The notes beneath the pieces are model-generated. The model searched no databases, had not been told where the DNA came from, and was given only the letters and a program-made list of their open reading frames with translations. 64,000 nucleotides of DNA. It comes from Bryopsis sp. KO-2023. Lineage: Eukaryota; Chlorophyta; Ulvophyceae; Bryopsidales; Bryopsidaceae. The translations under genes were made by a program, and so were the position numbers. How positions within the stretch are numbered: position 1 is the first letter of the stretch; the number at the start of each line of letters is the position of its first letter. Positions 42,701 to 54,010 of this stretch are shown here, piece after piece. The stretch covers positions 5,084,001 through 5,148,000 of the forward strand of contig BSYQ01000002.1 of assembly GCA_030272585.1 (NCBI GenBank), read 5' to 3'.

Positions 42701-45700
42701 TAATTATATAACTAGCCTATCCACTACTTTCCCCAAAAACTTCCATCTGGCTTGCACGGCTTGGATGTGTGCGATTGTGTGTAACGTGAGTGCCTTAGAT
42801 CAAAGCTTAGCAAAATCAATAAAATGTGCATTCAAACATTGATTAGTACGTAGACCGACCTACTAACTAGGTCATGCTATTAATAGATACTATTAAGTAG
42901 GAAATTTCCCTACTAACGACTTTATTTAGTAGACCTTCACCTCGTGCGATTTTTGATCTTCATTAGTTAGTAGATCGTTGCAAATTGATCTACTAGCAAA
43001 CCTTGGTAGTAAAATGTAGTACCCCTCAAACCCACGTCCAATTATCACTTTTGCGTTTTCTCTATCTACTTTTTGAATTGCACCACTTTGTGAACTCTTG
43101 TGTCGCTTTCTTCACGATATGCATGTTATGAACATCTAGAAGTTGATGAGTACAAGAAGCTTATGACATTTTATTGATACAAAAACCATATATGGGACCA
43201 CGATGTCATCCTTAGAACCCACGTGGGATTAGTTGAGCTCGGGTGGCGAAAGTAAAGAGTTGTGTCTGTTGAGCACTTCATAGGGCGTGTCAATGGAAAG
43301 TCTACTACTTGTTATATACTTGGAACTTTATACTTGAGTAGGATCATATTTGATGCACTCTTTAACAAGAACTCAACTAGTCAAGCACACTATTTAGTAA
43401 GTTCGAATTCATATCGAAACGATTGAAATCAGTCCGGTAATGTAGCGCACAACTCGGATAAGCGCACTTTAGGTCTGTTGAATTGCTTTACGACACCATC
43501 ACGCGATTAGCGTGATTACATGTTGGTGGTGATTGGTAAAGTAGGTTGCACGTATGGTCTTTTGGCGCCAACCTCGGTCGACTGCCAACCCACATCTAGC
43601 GTCACATCCGAATAAGTACTTGCCCGGACCGAACGGCTTGTCCAGCCCCAATCCCCACTATCGTCCTAATGGCCCCTTGACCTTGTCCTAATGGACTCTG
43701 AACGTTCCGTAGGGTATCAAGCCCAATTGAGGTTGTCACCTTAGAGGCAATGTAAGGATTCTGCAGAATCAAAGAAGATTCAGGCAAACCAGCAGGCTTG
43801 CAGACTGGCAGTTATTGAGCTGACAGGTTAGACTGCAGGTTGACTGCTATGATTCGGCAGAAGCAGGAATGGTTCAGGTCCTTTAGACTTGTAGACTGAT
43901 AGACTGGTAGTCAGCAGATTGGCTGACTGACGGAGTGGCAGAGTAGTCAGGCTAATAGGTTTGCTGACGACAGACAGGTGCTGGCAGCGTTGCATAACGT
44001 GGGTTGCGGAGCTGGCAGGCACAAGGTTCTAGAAGGTCTTAGGTGGCAGACTCAGGACCGCAATACCGTGTAGCCGACCGAGCATGCATGAATGAAAGGG
44101 GACCGAAAGGGACTTGGCAGTTTGATGGTCTGCAACACTGATACAGACAGATGTTATGGCTTAGGATCAGTTTGGATCAGGGTTGGAAGAGACGGTATAA
44201 GTTGTTAGGGCTTGGACATTCTTGTAACCTTAGTTTGGAGCCTGATCTCACCTTTGAACCTTGCTAGGTCCAAGTGTTCTCCCATGGTCGTTCAATAGAA
44301 CGATAGTTTCAGACCAGTCATGGGCTGCACAGGACAGGGTTCTGTGCAGGTTCTGTGCACCCTGCGCAGGTCTGTCCTGTGCAGCGGAATTGCACAGGAT
44401 AGGACAGAACCGACTGTCTGTGCTGTGCACAGGCGGACCTGTGCTGCACAGGTGAGCAGACCTGCACAGCACAGCACAGAACTGCACAGAATGTGCACAG
44501 ATTTTGCACAGACCCTGTCTGTGCTGTGCTGTACAGGTTTGTGCACCCGTGCAGCACAAATCTGACCTTGTGCATTGTCTGTGCAGTGTGTCCTGTCCTG
44601 TCCTGTGCACAGGGGTCTCAGCCCATGTCAATTTCAGACCGGCAGACCGGCAGGGTCGCAGTCTTCGGTGGACTTGACTGGAAAACGACGATCTGCAGGG
44701 CAGAGTCGTTACAGGCGACCTGGATCAGTTCCAAATCAGGGGTGTGGTGGTGGTGAGCTGGTTCGGTCCGGCTACTGCCGATCCGAACCACGTGTTATAT
44801 GAGGGAGGTTGATATCAATAAGCCTTGGTTTGTTTCAAGTCGTCTTCGTTCCCGGTCTTGCTCCCCCACGTTTGAACGAGAAATTCAAGGCTTTCTAGCC
44901 CTTATCTCTCCGTCTCTTATTTATTCTTTGACGAGAGCCAAGATCGAAGCACAACGAAAACGTAATCAAATTTGTGCACAATGGGACGAGAGAGAGAGAC
45001 GGTCCAACACATGGTTCTTACACCAAGGTCCAAGAGACACCTTACATTTCCTTGTTCCCCTTTTCCTGTACCTCGATGATGTGCAGACTCGTCAGCAAAG
45101 TGTAATGTGGGCTGGCGGCTCCGCGTGTTCTCACTGCGGAGTTTGTCGTGCTGTGCTGCCTGCTGGCCTGTATGCCGTCCTACGGACTGTCATAGCATGT
45201 AGATCGGAGTGCAGACTGTTATTCATAGGAACTTCACAAAAACAAAAACTAATCGGCAAGGACTACGTCTACAACAAACGAGAACTTCTTTTATGAAGTT
45301 CTTGTTACAAGATAGTCCAAGTACATTCAGGCTGATGCGGGGCAGAATAAGTACTTAGCATGTCCAACCCCGATTCATCAATGAACATGGTCTGATGGAA
45401 CTGCAATCCCGCTATTCCCCCGCTATTTCACGTACGACAGTGCAAATAGCGTAGCGTGAATTGAAATTTCCCGGGGGTGGTCCAATTCACGAACGCTATT
45501 CTCACAACAGCATGACGGACCAGTTCTACATGACACATCGCAACGCTCCGCGCGCACTTGTCGCGAGTCGCGTTCGTCTTCCTTCCTGCGCCGGGTTGTC
45601 GAAACGACGGCAGCGGCAAGCCCCTAGCTCTTTCTTGGGGCTGGTGACCGCGGTCGAGCGACTTTTTGAGTATGACTAAGTAGATCTTGCTCGCTAAGGT

Positions 45701-48057
45701 GGTGTTAGCGTAGCTCCGTATGCCTCACCATGTTCTTCGAACAATTGTACGGAAATAGCGAGACTTGAAATCCCGCTAATTGTTCAGACCATGTCCACCG
45801 TCATTCCAATGGCCCCTTGGCCTTGTCCTAATGGACCCTGAACGTGACATGAAACTCCAGGCCGAACTAAGGGTGTCACCTCAGAGGCGGCCTGGACCCA
45901 TTCCCTTTGTGTGTGGCGGTGAGGTGGTGAGGTGGTCCGGTCCGGCTACTGTCAGGCCGAACCACGTGTATTACGAGGGAGGTTCGTATCAATTACAACG
46001 ATAGTCCTCTGATGTGAGCTGGGCGCCACTCCCGGTTTTGGCAATACTGCCACCCACAATAAGCTAAAACACTTCTGGTTGCCGATGCAACACCGCAGGG
46101 CTGCAGCAACAAGGTACGATTCCACATCGTGGAATGACTCATGGGTTAGTGTGTAGTGGGAGTGATTCAAGTGGAGAGACCACGAGGGTTGTGCTTTTTT
46201 TTGAACGTTGTGACGTTGTGACCGGGTTGTGAGTGTTCGTGTGTCCACACATGATCTCGGGCACGGTCATTGATACGCCACTTCTACATTTCCAAGCTAG
46301 GGATTCTCGACTCTTACACTCGCGGTGTTATAGTGCTCGGTGGATGCACTGTGTAGAGGGTTGCTTGCTTGGGCTTTTAGGGTTTACACACATAGGGTAC
46401 AAAAGGGAAAAGGTCTTGAAACGTGAATTGAATGTCGAAGTTCATCACTTTATGGCATCATGCGGCTAATGAGTTAATGAAACCTGAGGCTCACGGGCAC
46501 TTATCCACACCAAACTCGAGTCGAGATATCGACTCGATACTATCGAGGCAAATCGGCTCAGATCGAGGGGAAGATATATCTTGTTAGGATTTTTCATACG
46601 TACATAGAAATACAAACACAAACGATTATCTTCGGTAGAGTCCACGGGTTATAAAGAGGAAGCAAGATCATAAAAAATGAGATACAACGCACATCAGGGT
46701 TCTCTTTTATGGTCTCACTCTACTTTTCAATCAACTACCCAATTGTCATCTCCAAACATAATGTGAACCTCACAAACCCAACCATCTCGACCTTACTTCT
46801 TCTTAATCATCTGGTGACCGGTGGTGGGCTGCACAGGACAGATGTTACGCCTAGAGGGCGTACATGACAAGGGTAAAACACAGGCTAGAACATGACACAC
46901 TATCTGTGCGCGGAACAGGGTCGGACCTGTGCGCACAGACTGCACAGGACTACACAAAATCTACATAGCATCTGCACAGAAAGTGCATAAACACGGTCTG
47001 TCCTGTGTTGCACAGTCTGTGTGCACAGGTTCGACCCTATTCCGCGTATAGACAATCTGTCATGTCCTGTCCTGTGCACACGGGTCTCTGCCCACCTCTG
47101 CTGGTGACTAACACAAAGTGGGACTGACTCAGCCCGACCACATTTTCCACCTTAAAACCAAGTATAATAGATAGAAACTCGTTGTGCATGTCTACCAGTC
47201 TCTCCACCATAATAATGCATGATACCATCTCTCGATGACTACCGACATCAATGTCATGTTGACTCACTATCACAAATGAGGGTGTTACAGACGACGCCCG
47301 GGGTAGATTATGGACCAGCCCGTTCCTTTCCAATGATTCACCGATTGTTACTGTCACAAGGTGGCTCCCACGACCTGAACAAGTTTTTGGGAGTGAACAC
47401 GGGTCTCTTCTTTTATTACGTTGGATAATAAATACACCTTGGATATCATAGTTATGGCATTTTTTTCTGAATCTGAAACAACTGCAGCCCTTGCAGTTGT
47501 GACTTGCACGATAGAACACCCGAATATCAAAGTTACATAGGTTCAAGGCTACAAACCAATAGATATAACCAACTTCGCTGCGTGTTGTGCAGGCCATGAT
47601 GGCAGCTCATACGAGCTGCGCACTATATAGACCCACAACATTGCACTTCAGCACAACACCACAACGCTGCAGACGCTGCCAACCCGGCAGCGGCTTGCGT
47701 GACTGTTCGATCCGTTACCAAATCCATCCACCTATACTCAAGTATATTCTACCCCCTCGTCATCCCAATTATCAAGGAGAGTGCATCAAATATTTGACGT
47801 GCATGGCATATGTGCGATTGTTAAAGCAAACCTCAATGCAACCACCCGAACTAGTGGGCCTTAAAGACTAATACCGTAAAAGCCCCTAAATAAGCCCCCC
47901 TCAAATAACGCCCACACCCTATGTATAGGCCCAGGTATAAAAAACAATACTTGTGCTCCGTGTGTACGCCTCCTTGGTCGTACAACTCGCGTCTCGCGCA
48001 ATGAAATCCCCATCAGCATGTTGGATTAACTATTACTATTTAAGAGTCACACTGGAT

Positions 48058-48096
<39 letters not shown>

Positions 48097-50624
48097 CTAT
48101 ACGCCCAAGGCTTATTTAGGGGCTTTTACGGTACTTGTACTTATTTTTTCATATTGTGAAACATCATGAACACATCACTCTAATGTGAAACGTTGGTTTC
48201 TTTCCGCCTCGGGTGATAAAGTCTTTGTCGATTGTCGAAGAGTTCCTGTCGAGCTGACAATGGGTATTGTCGTATTTCTGTTCTCGCAAGGCGACAAAAG
48301 GCCGAAAATAAGAATTCAAGAAAAGGGACTTGTCGTGTCGTTCTCATCATTCCTATTCTTCAGCAACCTCCTCAACAAACTTCAACTATAATAATTTCAA
48401 CAATTCAACGAACCACTCCTGAAGCTTAAAGAAATTCCAAGTACTCCATGACTTTTCAAATGTCATCAAACTGATCATTCTTCTTCCTCAATTCTTTTGA
48501 TTCACCACAATGTTAATTTTTTCTATCGCAGAGCTCACAGAGACCCACAGGCTTTTGCCACGCACGATGGCCTCTCGAGTGATGAGGTGCTCCGTGTCGC
48601 CGACTCTTTCCTCACCCTCCCAGGTGTTGACGATAGAGTTCGGCTGATGATGAGGTACTTAGATCTTGTTTGCGTCAATTTTTTATGGATGTTATTCGCT
48701 TAAGCATTAGTCTAAAAACTACTTATTACTGATCAATGCAGGTCGATGACACTATGGGAATACGCCACTCTCAACCGTGGGGACGAGGTGCGTTGTGCCA
48801 AGCTGGCCCACATGCGTGTGTTCGAGGTTCAAAATTTTCAACCTCATACGCCGAAGGTGCTTATGCTATACCGGTATGTGTTCAATTATATAATAATTCA
48901 GAAATATATGATAATATATTATAATATATTATTATATATTTTGTTTCTTGAATATATTTTAAAAGCTTTTTAAAGTTCAAGGTGTCTTCTTTTGTTCAAT
49001 AGGGACAATAGTAAGACAATGGGAGTGGGGGTGCGTGGGATGAACAAGCCCGCCCCAGACGGGTACCACGCCATACAACACACCCAACCTGAGCGTTGTC
49101 CGGTAAATGCCTTGGGCATTTACTTGATGGAGCGTTTCATGATCCGGGGGGAGAGCTATCCGGATATGCTTGAGGAGCCCCCCCTGGACGCATGGTAATA
49201 AAAAACGAGCACTTCGGGTTTTTGTGTGTTATGTTATCGTATGATTTTTAAAATATCTCATACTTTCTATTTTTGTTCGAAGGAGGAAGACCCCCCTGTG
49301 GGCTTCGGCACACGGCGACCAGCTCCCTTACTCCACCCATCTCTCCTACGACACGAAGGCTCAAAAGGCCGTCGGGGTGCACATTAGGGCGAAAACCCAT
49401 TCCAAGAGGAAAGGGGGTGCACAAGAGGCTCACAACCAGGGGTGCGAACAAATTTCCAGGGAACGGGGGGGGGGGGGGGGATGATTGATTTGGTATCGTT
49501 CGCACAAACCGGAGACTTATTTGTATATATATCTCTATAACATCTTAAAATGCAACATTCTGTCTTTTCATCAAACTTTGATTCTTTTTTAAAGATCTCT
49601 TTCTTTTTTTTTAAAGGGCGGGCCATGATGATCTGACGTTGCATGGAGGATGGTCGCAAACGGGCAAGAACGTGCTTCACAGGGCTTATTTGGATCGAGC
49701 AAAGGTATACTAACCACCTCAAACTCAATTTCAATTCTCACGAAATCACATTCAGTCTTTCCAAGACTACAAAGCAAGTGTAATGTATCGCCCGACACAC
49801 CATATATATGTATATATGTATCTTGCGGGAGATTTTTTTAATAATGAAAAAACCTCTTCTATAATAATGAAGTAACAATTCTTTGTGTCACCCTGCTTTT
49901 ATGTAGAGTGTGGCGAGGGAGTCCTTGTTGGCCTTGGGGGGCCATCTTATTGGGGATGGTAGCGTCTTTTATCTTCCTCGAGCCCAGATCGAGCCCCCAC
50001 CCCAGCTACGCAATTTGCTCTTTCCATGGGTGAATGACAAGCTGAAGAAGGATGTTGCTCATGTACGGAAATGTTAAAATGTATTTTTTAGTTAGTGACA
50101 CGTCTAACGCCTTCGGTGGATTGTTTCATACTGTGAGCATACAATAACAAAAATATATACTTCGTCAACCGATGGATACGTGGTCTGCTATCCCCGGTCG
50201 TGATCGCCCCTATGCCGCCGACCGTACTGTGGAGGTGCTTGAGCACCTTCGGTGCGTTATCTTACAGTGTGCCGCCACTCTTCGTGATCACCCCACCTAT
50301 TGTCATATTTACGAGCATCCACGGATCAGGTGAGAAGAACGGCGCCTTAAAGAAGAAAAGAAGAAGAAGTTGTGTCCACTCTCCACTTCAAATCTATGCG
50401 AAACTGACATACCAGATGTTCTCTTGAATACCATAATGTCGACTAAATTTACTTGTAAAAAACGAATATCACATCAAGAACACAAAGAAAAGATGTTGAA
50501 GATACGTTGGTGACTTAACAGGCATATCTTTCATGATCCGCTGTTCGATGAGTTTGCGCTCCGTGTTCGAAATGCGGATCGGACCACAGTCGCCTCCTTT
50601 AGCCCAGCCATGCTTCGGATCGGG
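39708..50624 (+). CDS. Crypton-type tyrosine recombinase gene (GCR1-like C-terminus), multi-exon
   Basis: Exons: 39708-39772 (TFVTYQKWLNRYK); 40006 to about 40335 (HATIIRFIKEDLL, VNTVRNVLKALEW, then RAPVRSLLKEIAATDAEE); 48532-48654 (GLSSDEVLRVADSFL); 48742-48873 (RGDEVRCAKLAHMRVFEV, first catalytic Arg); 49003-49194 (SKTMGVG with the beta-hairpin Lys, HTQPERCPVNALGIYLMERF); 49283 to about 49440 (KTHSKRKGGAQEA, the H-x-x-R box); 49617-49704 (LHGGWSQTGKNVLHRAYLDRA, Trp and Tyr nucleophile); 49907-50062 (VFYLPRAQIEPPPQL, LFPWVND); about 50138-50329 (VEVLEHLRCVILQCAATLR); 50522-50624. Most junctions are GT...AG and in phase; the ~49440 and 50062/50138 joins are unsure. The R-K-HxxR-W-Y set and the GCR1-like tail are those of Cryptons, DNA elements moved by a tyrosine recombinase. 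Whether it is a mobile Crypton or a host-owned derivative is open. The N-terminal and C-terminal halves are linked by order and phase only, across about 8.2 kb of MITE-filled DNA. Confidence 0.75.
40336..41365. other. Intron-like sequence, no gene recognised
   Basis: Start of the presumed long intron of the recombinase gene. No domain on either strand; ORFs are short. Confidence 0.4.
41366..41587. mobile_element. hAT-type MITE with two hairpins, copy 1
   Basis: 222 bp. Ends CAGAGTTGTGC and GCACGACTCTG. Flanked by GTTCAGAC (41358-41365) and GTTTAGAC (41588-41595), an 8-bp duplication with one mismatch. A 36-bp hairpin (41366-41401) sits at the left end and a ~90-bp hairpin at the right end (about 41494-41585). 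CAG tips plus 8-bp duplication are hAT hallmarks. Confidence 0.85.
42127..42358. mobile_element. hAT-type MITE with two hairpins, copy 2
   Basis: 232 bp. Ends CAGAGTTGTGC / GCACAACTCTG, flanked by perfect 8-bp GAATACAC (42119-42126, 42359-42366). The left hairpin (42127-42162) and the large right hairpin (about 42264-42356) match copy 1, with differences in the middle. Same family as copy 1. Confidence 0.92.
42375..43005. mobile_element. hAT-type MITE, CTAGTAG family
   Basis: 631 bp. Tips CAGGGTTTGCTAGTAGA and its near-perfect inverse ending CTACTAGCAAACCTTG. Perfect 8-bp duplication GTAGTAAA (42367-42374, 43006-43013). It is directly adjacent to the duplication of the previous MITE. Many internal copies of TAGTAG/CTACTA in both directions. 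No ORF. Confidence 0.9.
43014..43639. other. Intron-like spacer, no gene recognised
   Basis: AT-rich sequence between MITEs; nothing recognisable. Confidence 0.4.
43640..44814 (+). repeat. Dispersed repeat, long copy (pair with 45781-45990)
   Basis: The start (GGCCCCTTGACCTTGTCC, ATGGACTCTGAACG) and end (GGTCCGGCTACTG, GAACCACGTGTTAT, GAGGGAGGTT) match both ends of 45781-45990, but with about 1 kb more in between, including a MITE and many AGACTG-type microrepeats. Direct orientation. It could be a pair of diverged terminal repeats or two copies of an unknown element; unequal length argues against simple LTRs. Confidence 0.5.
44315..44631. mobile_element. hAT-type MITE, CTGTGCA-rich family, copy 1
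   Basis: 317 bp. Perfect 8-bp duplication TTTCAGAC (44307-44314, 44632-44639). Tips CAGTCATGGGCTG and CAGCCCATGTCAA (10 of 13 pair). The interior is a dense array of CTGTGCA/TGCACAG in both orientations, which makes it fold extensively. ORFs in all six frames here are side effects of the repeats. Confidence 0.88.
44815..45780. other. Spacer, no firm gene
   Basis: A 165-codon reading frame (44799-45296) shows no domain. The part 45388-45790 begins GGTCTGATGGAAC, has ATCCCGCTATT, and ends with the inverse ATCCCGCTAATTGTTCAGACC, so it may be a further TIR element, but no clear duplication is visible. Confidence 0.35.
45781..45990 (+). repeat. Dispersed repeat, short copy
   Basis: Matches the two ends of 43640-44814 (see that entry) with the middle missing. 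Confidence 0.5.
45991..46818. other. Intron-like spacer with one small palindrome
   Basis: Nothing coding recognised. At about 46513-46537 CGAGTCGAGATATCGACTCGA forms a near-perfect palindrome. Confidence 0.4.
46819..47100. mobile_element. hAT-type MITE, CTGTGCA-rich family, copy 2
   Basis: 282 bp. Perfect 8-bp duplication CTGGTGAC (46811-46818, 47101-47108). Tips CGGTGGTGGGC and GCCCACCTCTG. It shares GGGCTGCACAGGACAG and CCTGTCCTGTGCACA with the copy at 44315 but is well diverged inside. Confidence 0.88.
47101..47873. other. Intron-like spacer, no gene recognised
   Basis: No recognisable coding exon on either strand. Confidence 0.4.
47874..48131. mobile_element. Tc1/mariner-type MITE with 23-bp perfect TIRs
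   Basis: 258 bp. CCGTAAAAGCCCCTAAATAAGCC at 47874-47896 is exactly inverted at 48109-48131, and TA flanks both ends (47872-47873, 48132-48133). TA duplication is the mark of the Tc1/mariner group. The interior holds a 32-base T-run (48061-48092) and no transposase. Confidence 0.88.
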
Positions 50625-51084
50625 GTATGTGTCACGACTGCACGGCTGTAACAGTATGTGAGCTATTCTTCTGAATCCAGAAATCTTATCGCGGAAAATG
50701 CATCTCACACCAACTACCACTCAGACGAGCGGTTGGATCGAAAAAGAAAGACTCGCGATCCGAAGCTCACGAGTTCGAACCCCACTCGCCCTACACTTCC
50801 ACTACCACAAAGAAAACTGTCACAAGAAGTGCCAAATTTTGAGGGACATCCAGAATCCAGTGGAGTGGTTTCCAGAATCTGACTGGAATCGAAACCAACA
50901 GGACCACTCTTTAGTATCCCAGCCCTCCCTCCCAGGGGCAGGAAAGAGAAAAGGAAAAGGGACTCTGATCGCTTTCCGCACCTGGGTCGGATTCGTTGCG
51001 GATTTCCGCCGACGAAGCCCTAGAAAAAGCTCCGGAACAGCTCTGCCTTACCCAGATCCACAACGTTTTTTTTTTCCCAGAACG
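50625..51084. other. Spacer and left-flank copy of the GC-rich repeat
   Basis: From about 50970, CACCTGGGTCGG, TTGCGGATTTCCGCCG and ATCCACAACG match the GC-rich repeat found at 53616-54000. The satellite begins inside this sequence, right after CCCAGAACG. Further recombinase exons may exist between 50625 and 50960, but I could not identify them. Confidence 0.5.
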
Positions 51085-53100
51085 CAAGGATTGCCCATAA
51101 GTCCCACCCCAGGGGGAGTTTCCTTTCAAAACTTGAATGATGTGTTTGGCACATTGCCAAATCTCAGTGTTCCAAATTTCAGGCCAAACAAATGTATATG
51201 TGGGCTGCCACGTCGGATTCCATTTTGGTGGAGAAATTCACTCTAGGAAAATCAAGGATTGCCCATAGGTCTCACCCCAGGGGGAGTTTCCTTTCGAAAC
51301 TTGAATGATGTGTTTGGCACATTCCAAAATCTCAGTCTTCCAAATATCAGGCCAAACAAATGTATATGTGGGCTGCCACGTCGGATTCCAGTTTGGTGGA
51401 GAAATTTACTTTAGGAAAATCAAGGATTGCCCATAGGTCTCACCCCAAGGGGAGTTTCGTTTCGAAACTTGAATGATGTGCTTGGCACATTCCCAAATCT
51501 CAGTGTTCCAACAATCAGGCCAAACAAATGTATATGTGGGCTGCCACGTCGGATTCCAGTTTGGTGGAGAAATTCACTCTAGGAAAATCAAGGATTGCCC
51601 ATAGGTCTCACCCCAGGGGGAGTTTCCTTTCGAAACTTGAATGATGTGTTTGGCACATTCCAAAATCTCAGTGTTCCAAATATCAGGCCAAACAAATGTA
51701 GATGTGGGCTGCCACGTCGGATTCCAGTTTGGTGGAGAAATTCACTCTAGGAAAATCAAGGATTGCCCATAGGTCTCACCCCAGGGGGAGTTTCCTTTCG
51801 AAACTTGAATGATGTGTTTGGCACATTCCCAAATCTCAGTGTTCCAAATATCAGGCCAAACAAATAGAGATGTGGGCTGCCACGTCGGATTCGAGTTTGG
51901 TGGAGAAATTCACTCTAGGAAAATCAAGGATTGTCCATAGGTCTCACCCCAGGGGGAGTTTCCTTTCGAAACTTGAATGATGTGTTTGGCACATTCCAAA
52001 ATCTCAGTCTTCCAAATATCAGGCCAAACAAATGTAGATGTGGGCTGCCACGTCGGATTCCAGTTTGGTGGAGAAATTCACTCTAGGAAAATCAAGGATT
52101 GCCCATAGGTCTCACCCCAGGGGGAGTTTCCTTTCGAAACTAAAGTAATGTGTTTGGCACATTCCAAAATCTCAGTGTTCCAAATATCAGGCCAAACAAA
52201 TGTAGATGTGGGCTGCCACGTCGGATTCGAGTTTGGTGGAGAAATTCACTCTAGGAAAATCAAGGATTGTCCATAGGTCTCACCCCAGGGGGAGTTTCCT
52301 TTCGAAACTTGAATGATGTGTTTGGCACATTCCAAAATCTCAGTGTTCCAAATATCAGGCCAAACAAATGTAGATGTGGGCTGCCACGTCGGATTCGAGT
52401 TTGGTGGAGAAATTCACTCTAGGAAAATCAAGGATTGCCCATAGGTCTCACCCCAGGGGGAGTTTCCTTTCGAAACTTGAATGATGTGTTTGGCACATTC
52501 CAAAATCTCAGTGTTCCAAATATCAGGCCAAACAAATGTAGATGTGGGCTGCCACGTCGGATTCGAGTTTGGTGGAGAAATTCACTCTAGGAAAATCAAG
52601 GATTGCCCATAGGTCTCACCCCAGGGGGAGTTTCCTTTCGAAACTTGAATGATGTGTTTGGCACATTCCAAAATCTCAGTGTTCCAAATATCAGGCCAAA
52701 CAAATGTATATGTGGGCTACCACGTCGGATTCCATTTTGGTGGAGAAATTCACTCTAGGAAAATCAAGGATTGCCCATAGGTCTCACCCTAGGGGGAGTT
52801 TCCTTTCGAAACTAAAGTTATGTGTTTGGCACATTCCAAAATCTCAGTGTTCCAAATATCAGGCCAAACAAATGTATATGTGGGCTGCCACGTCGGATTC
52901 GAGTTTGGTGGAGAAATTTACTTTGGGAAAATTAGGTTTTTTCTTGGATTGCCCATAAGTCCCACCCCGGGGGGGTTTCCTTTCGAAACTAAAGTGATGT
53001 GTTTGGCACATTCCGAAATCTCAGTGTTTTAAAAATCAGGCCAAACAAATGTAGATGTGGGCTGCCACGTCGGATTCCAAGAAATTCACTTCAGGAAATG
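51085..53100 (+). repeat. 168-bp satellite array, 12 units
   Basis: CAAGGATTGCCCATA marks unit starts at 51085, 51253, 51421, 51589, 51757, 51925, 52093, 52261, 52429, 52597 and 52765, exactly 168 apart. A twelfth, diverged unit runs about 52943-53100. A conserved block is TTTGGCACATTCCAAAATCTC; GGGCTGCCACGTCGGATTC is also conserved. Internal units are nearly identical, edge units are diverged, which is typical of arrays homogenised by unequal exchange. As 168 is a multiple of 3, open frames pass through several units, but I see no protein. Confidence 0.95.
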
Positions 53101-53575
53101 TAAGCTTTAATGCCTCAAGGTGTTAAAGCAATTTACAGGGGTTCGTGGCAGAGGATCAGATGTCAGGATGTGCATGTAACAACGATTTAGTAGTGGTTGA
53201 CTAAGAGGGATACTTGATTTAAGCAGCAAGGAATTGGTGTTTCCAATTCTTGTTCTTTCTTTCCCTACCCAACCCTCCCGGAGAGAAACTGTGAGTTTTA
53301 AGAAAATGGAAGAAAAAGAGATCTTTTTGTCGATAGCAATGTGCCAGAAAAATCCAGGGAAGTTGTAGCTAGAAGGAGTAGGAAGAAGTGGGATAGAAGT
53401 TGGATTGGGATAAGTTGAGTGAGTCCTGAACTATGGTTCCAGGAAGTGAATGTAACATTTTAGCTGTGAATATGGATGAAGGCTCGAAGCCTAGTGGGTT
53501 AGTAAACTGAAGCCTGAGGCCCTCATTGTTTAATGAATTGAAGAACTGCATCCTGTGAGTCTTAACAACCAACTG
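53101..53575. other. Unique spacer after the satellite, no gene recognised
   Basis: No domain found. It separates the satellite from a 13th unit fragment (about 53576-53612: AAGTCCCACCCCAGGGGGAG). Confidence 0.45.
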
Positions 53576-54010
53576 TAAGTCCCACCCCAGGGGGAGTTTC
53601 CTTTCGAAACTTCCTCAACGTTTTTTTTCTCCCAGAACGCAGCGCCCCGAGTCCGCGACAGCGCCGTGAGCCGAGCGCTCGCCGGCGCCCTCTCCGTACC
53701 TGGGTCGGAGTTTTTGCGGATTTCCGCCGAAAAAGCCCCAGAAAAAGCCCCAGAAAAAGCCCCAGAAAAAGCGGGATCCACAACGTTTTTTTTCTCCCAG
53801 AACGCAGCGCCCCGAGTCCGCGACAGCGCCGTGAGCCGAGCGCTCGCCGGCGCCCTCTCCGTACCAGGGTCGGAGTTTTTGCGGATTTCCGCCGAAAAAG
53901 CCCCAGAAAAAGCGGGATCCACAACGTTTTTTTTCTCCCAGAACGCAGCGCCCCGAGTCCGCGGCAGCGCCGTGAGTCGAGCGCTCCCCGTCGGCACGTC
54001 GGCGCACGCG
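53576..54010 (+). repeat. GC-rich tandem repeat, 165/141-bp units
   Basis: CAACGTTTTTTTTCTCCCAG begins units at 53616, 53781 and 53922. Each continues AACGCAGCGCCCCGAGTCCG, GGGTCGGAGTTTTTGCGG, then 12-bp CCCCAGAAAAAG repeats. The 24-bp length difference is two of these 12-mers. A satellite fragment leads directly into the first unit. The GC-rich stretch goes on to about 54210. Long ORFs on both strands here come from composition. Confidence 0.85.

Noticed and set aside
44248..44802. Overlapping Cys-rich ORFs on both strands
   Set aside because: They come from the CTGTGCA/TGCACAG arrays of a MITE and are open in many frames at once.
43640..45990. LTR retrotransposon with LTRs at 43640 and 45781
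   Set aside because: Copies differ about five-fold in length, no primer-binding site with the TGGTTTCGG pattern, and no retroviral ORF between them.
51085..53100. CRISPR array
   Set aside because: 168-bp tandem units without unique spacers, in a eukaryotic setting; this is a satellite.
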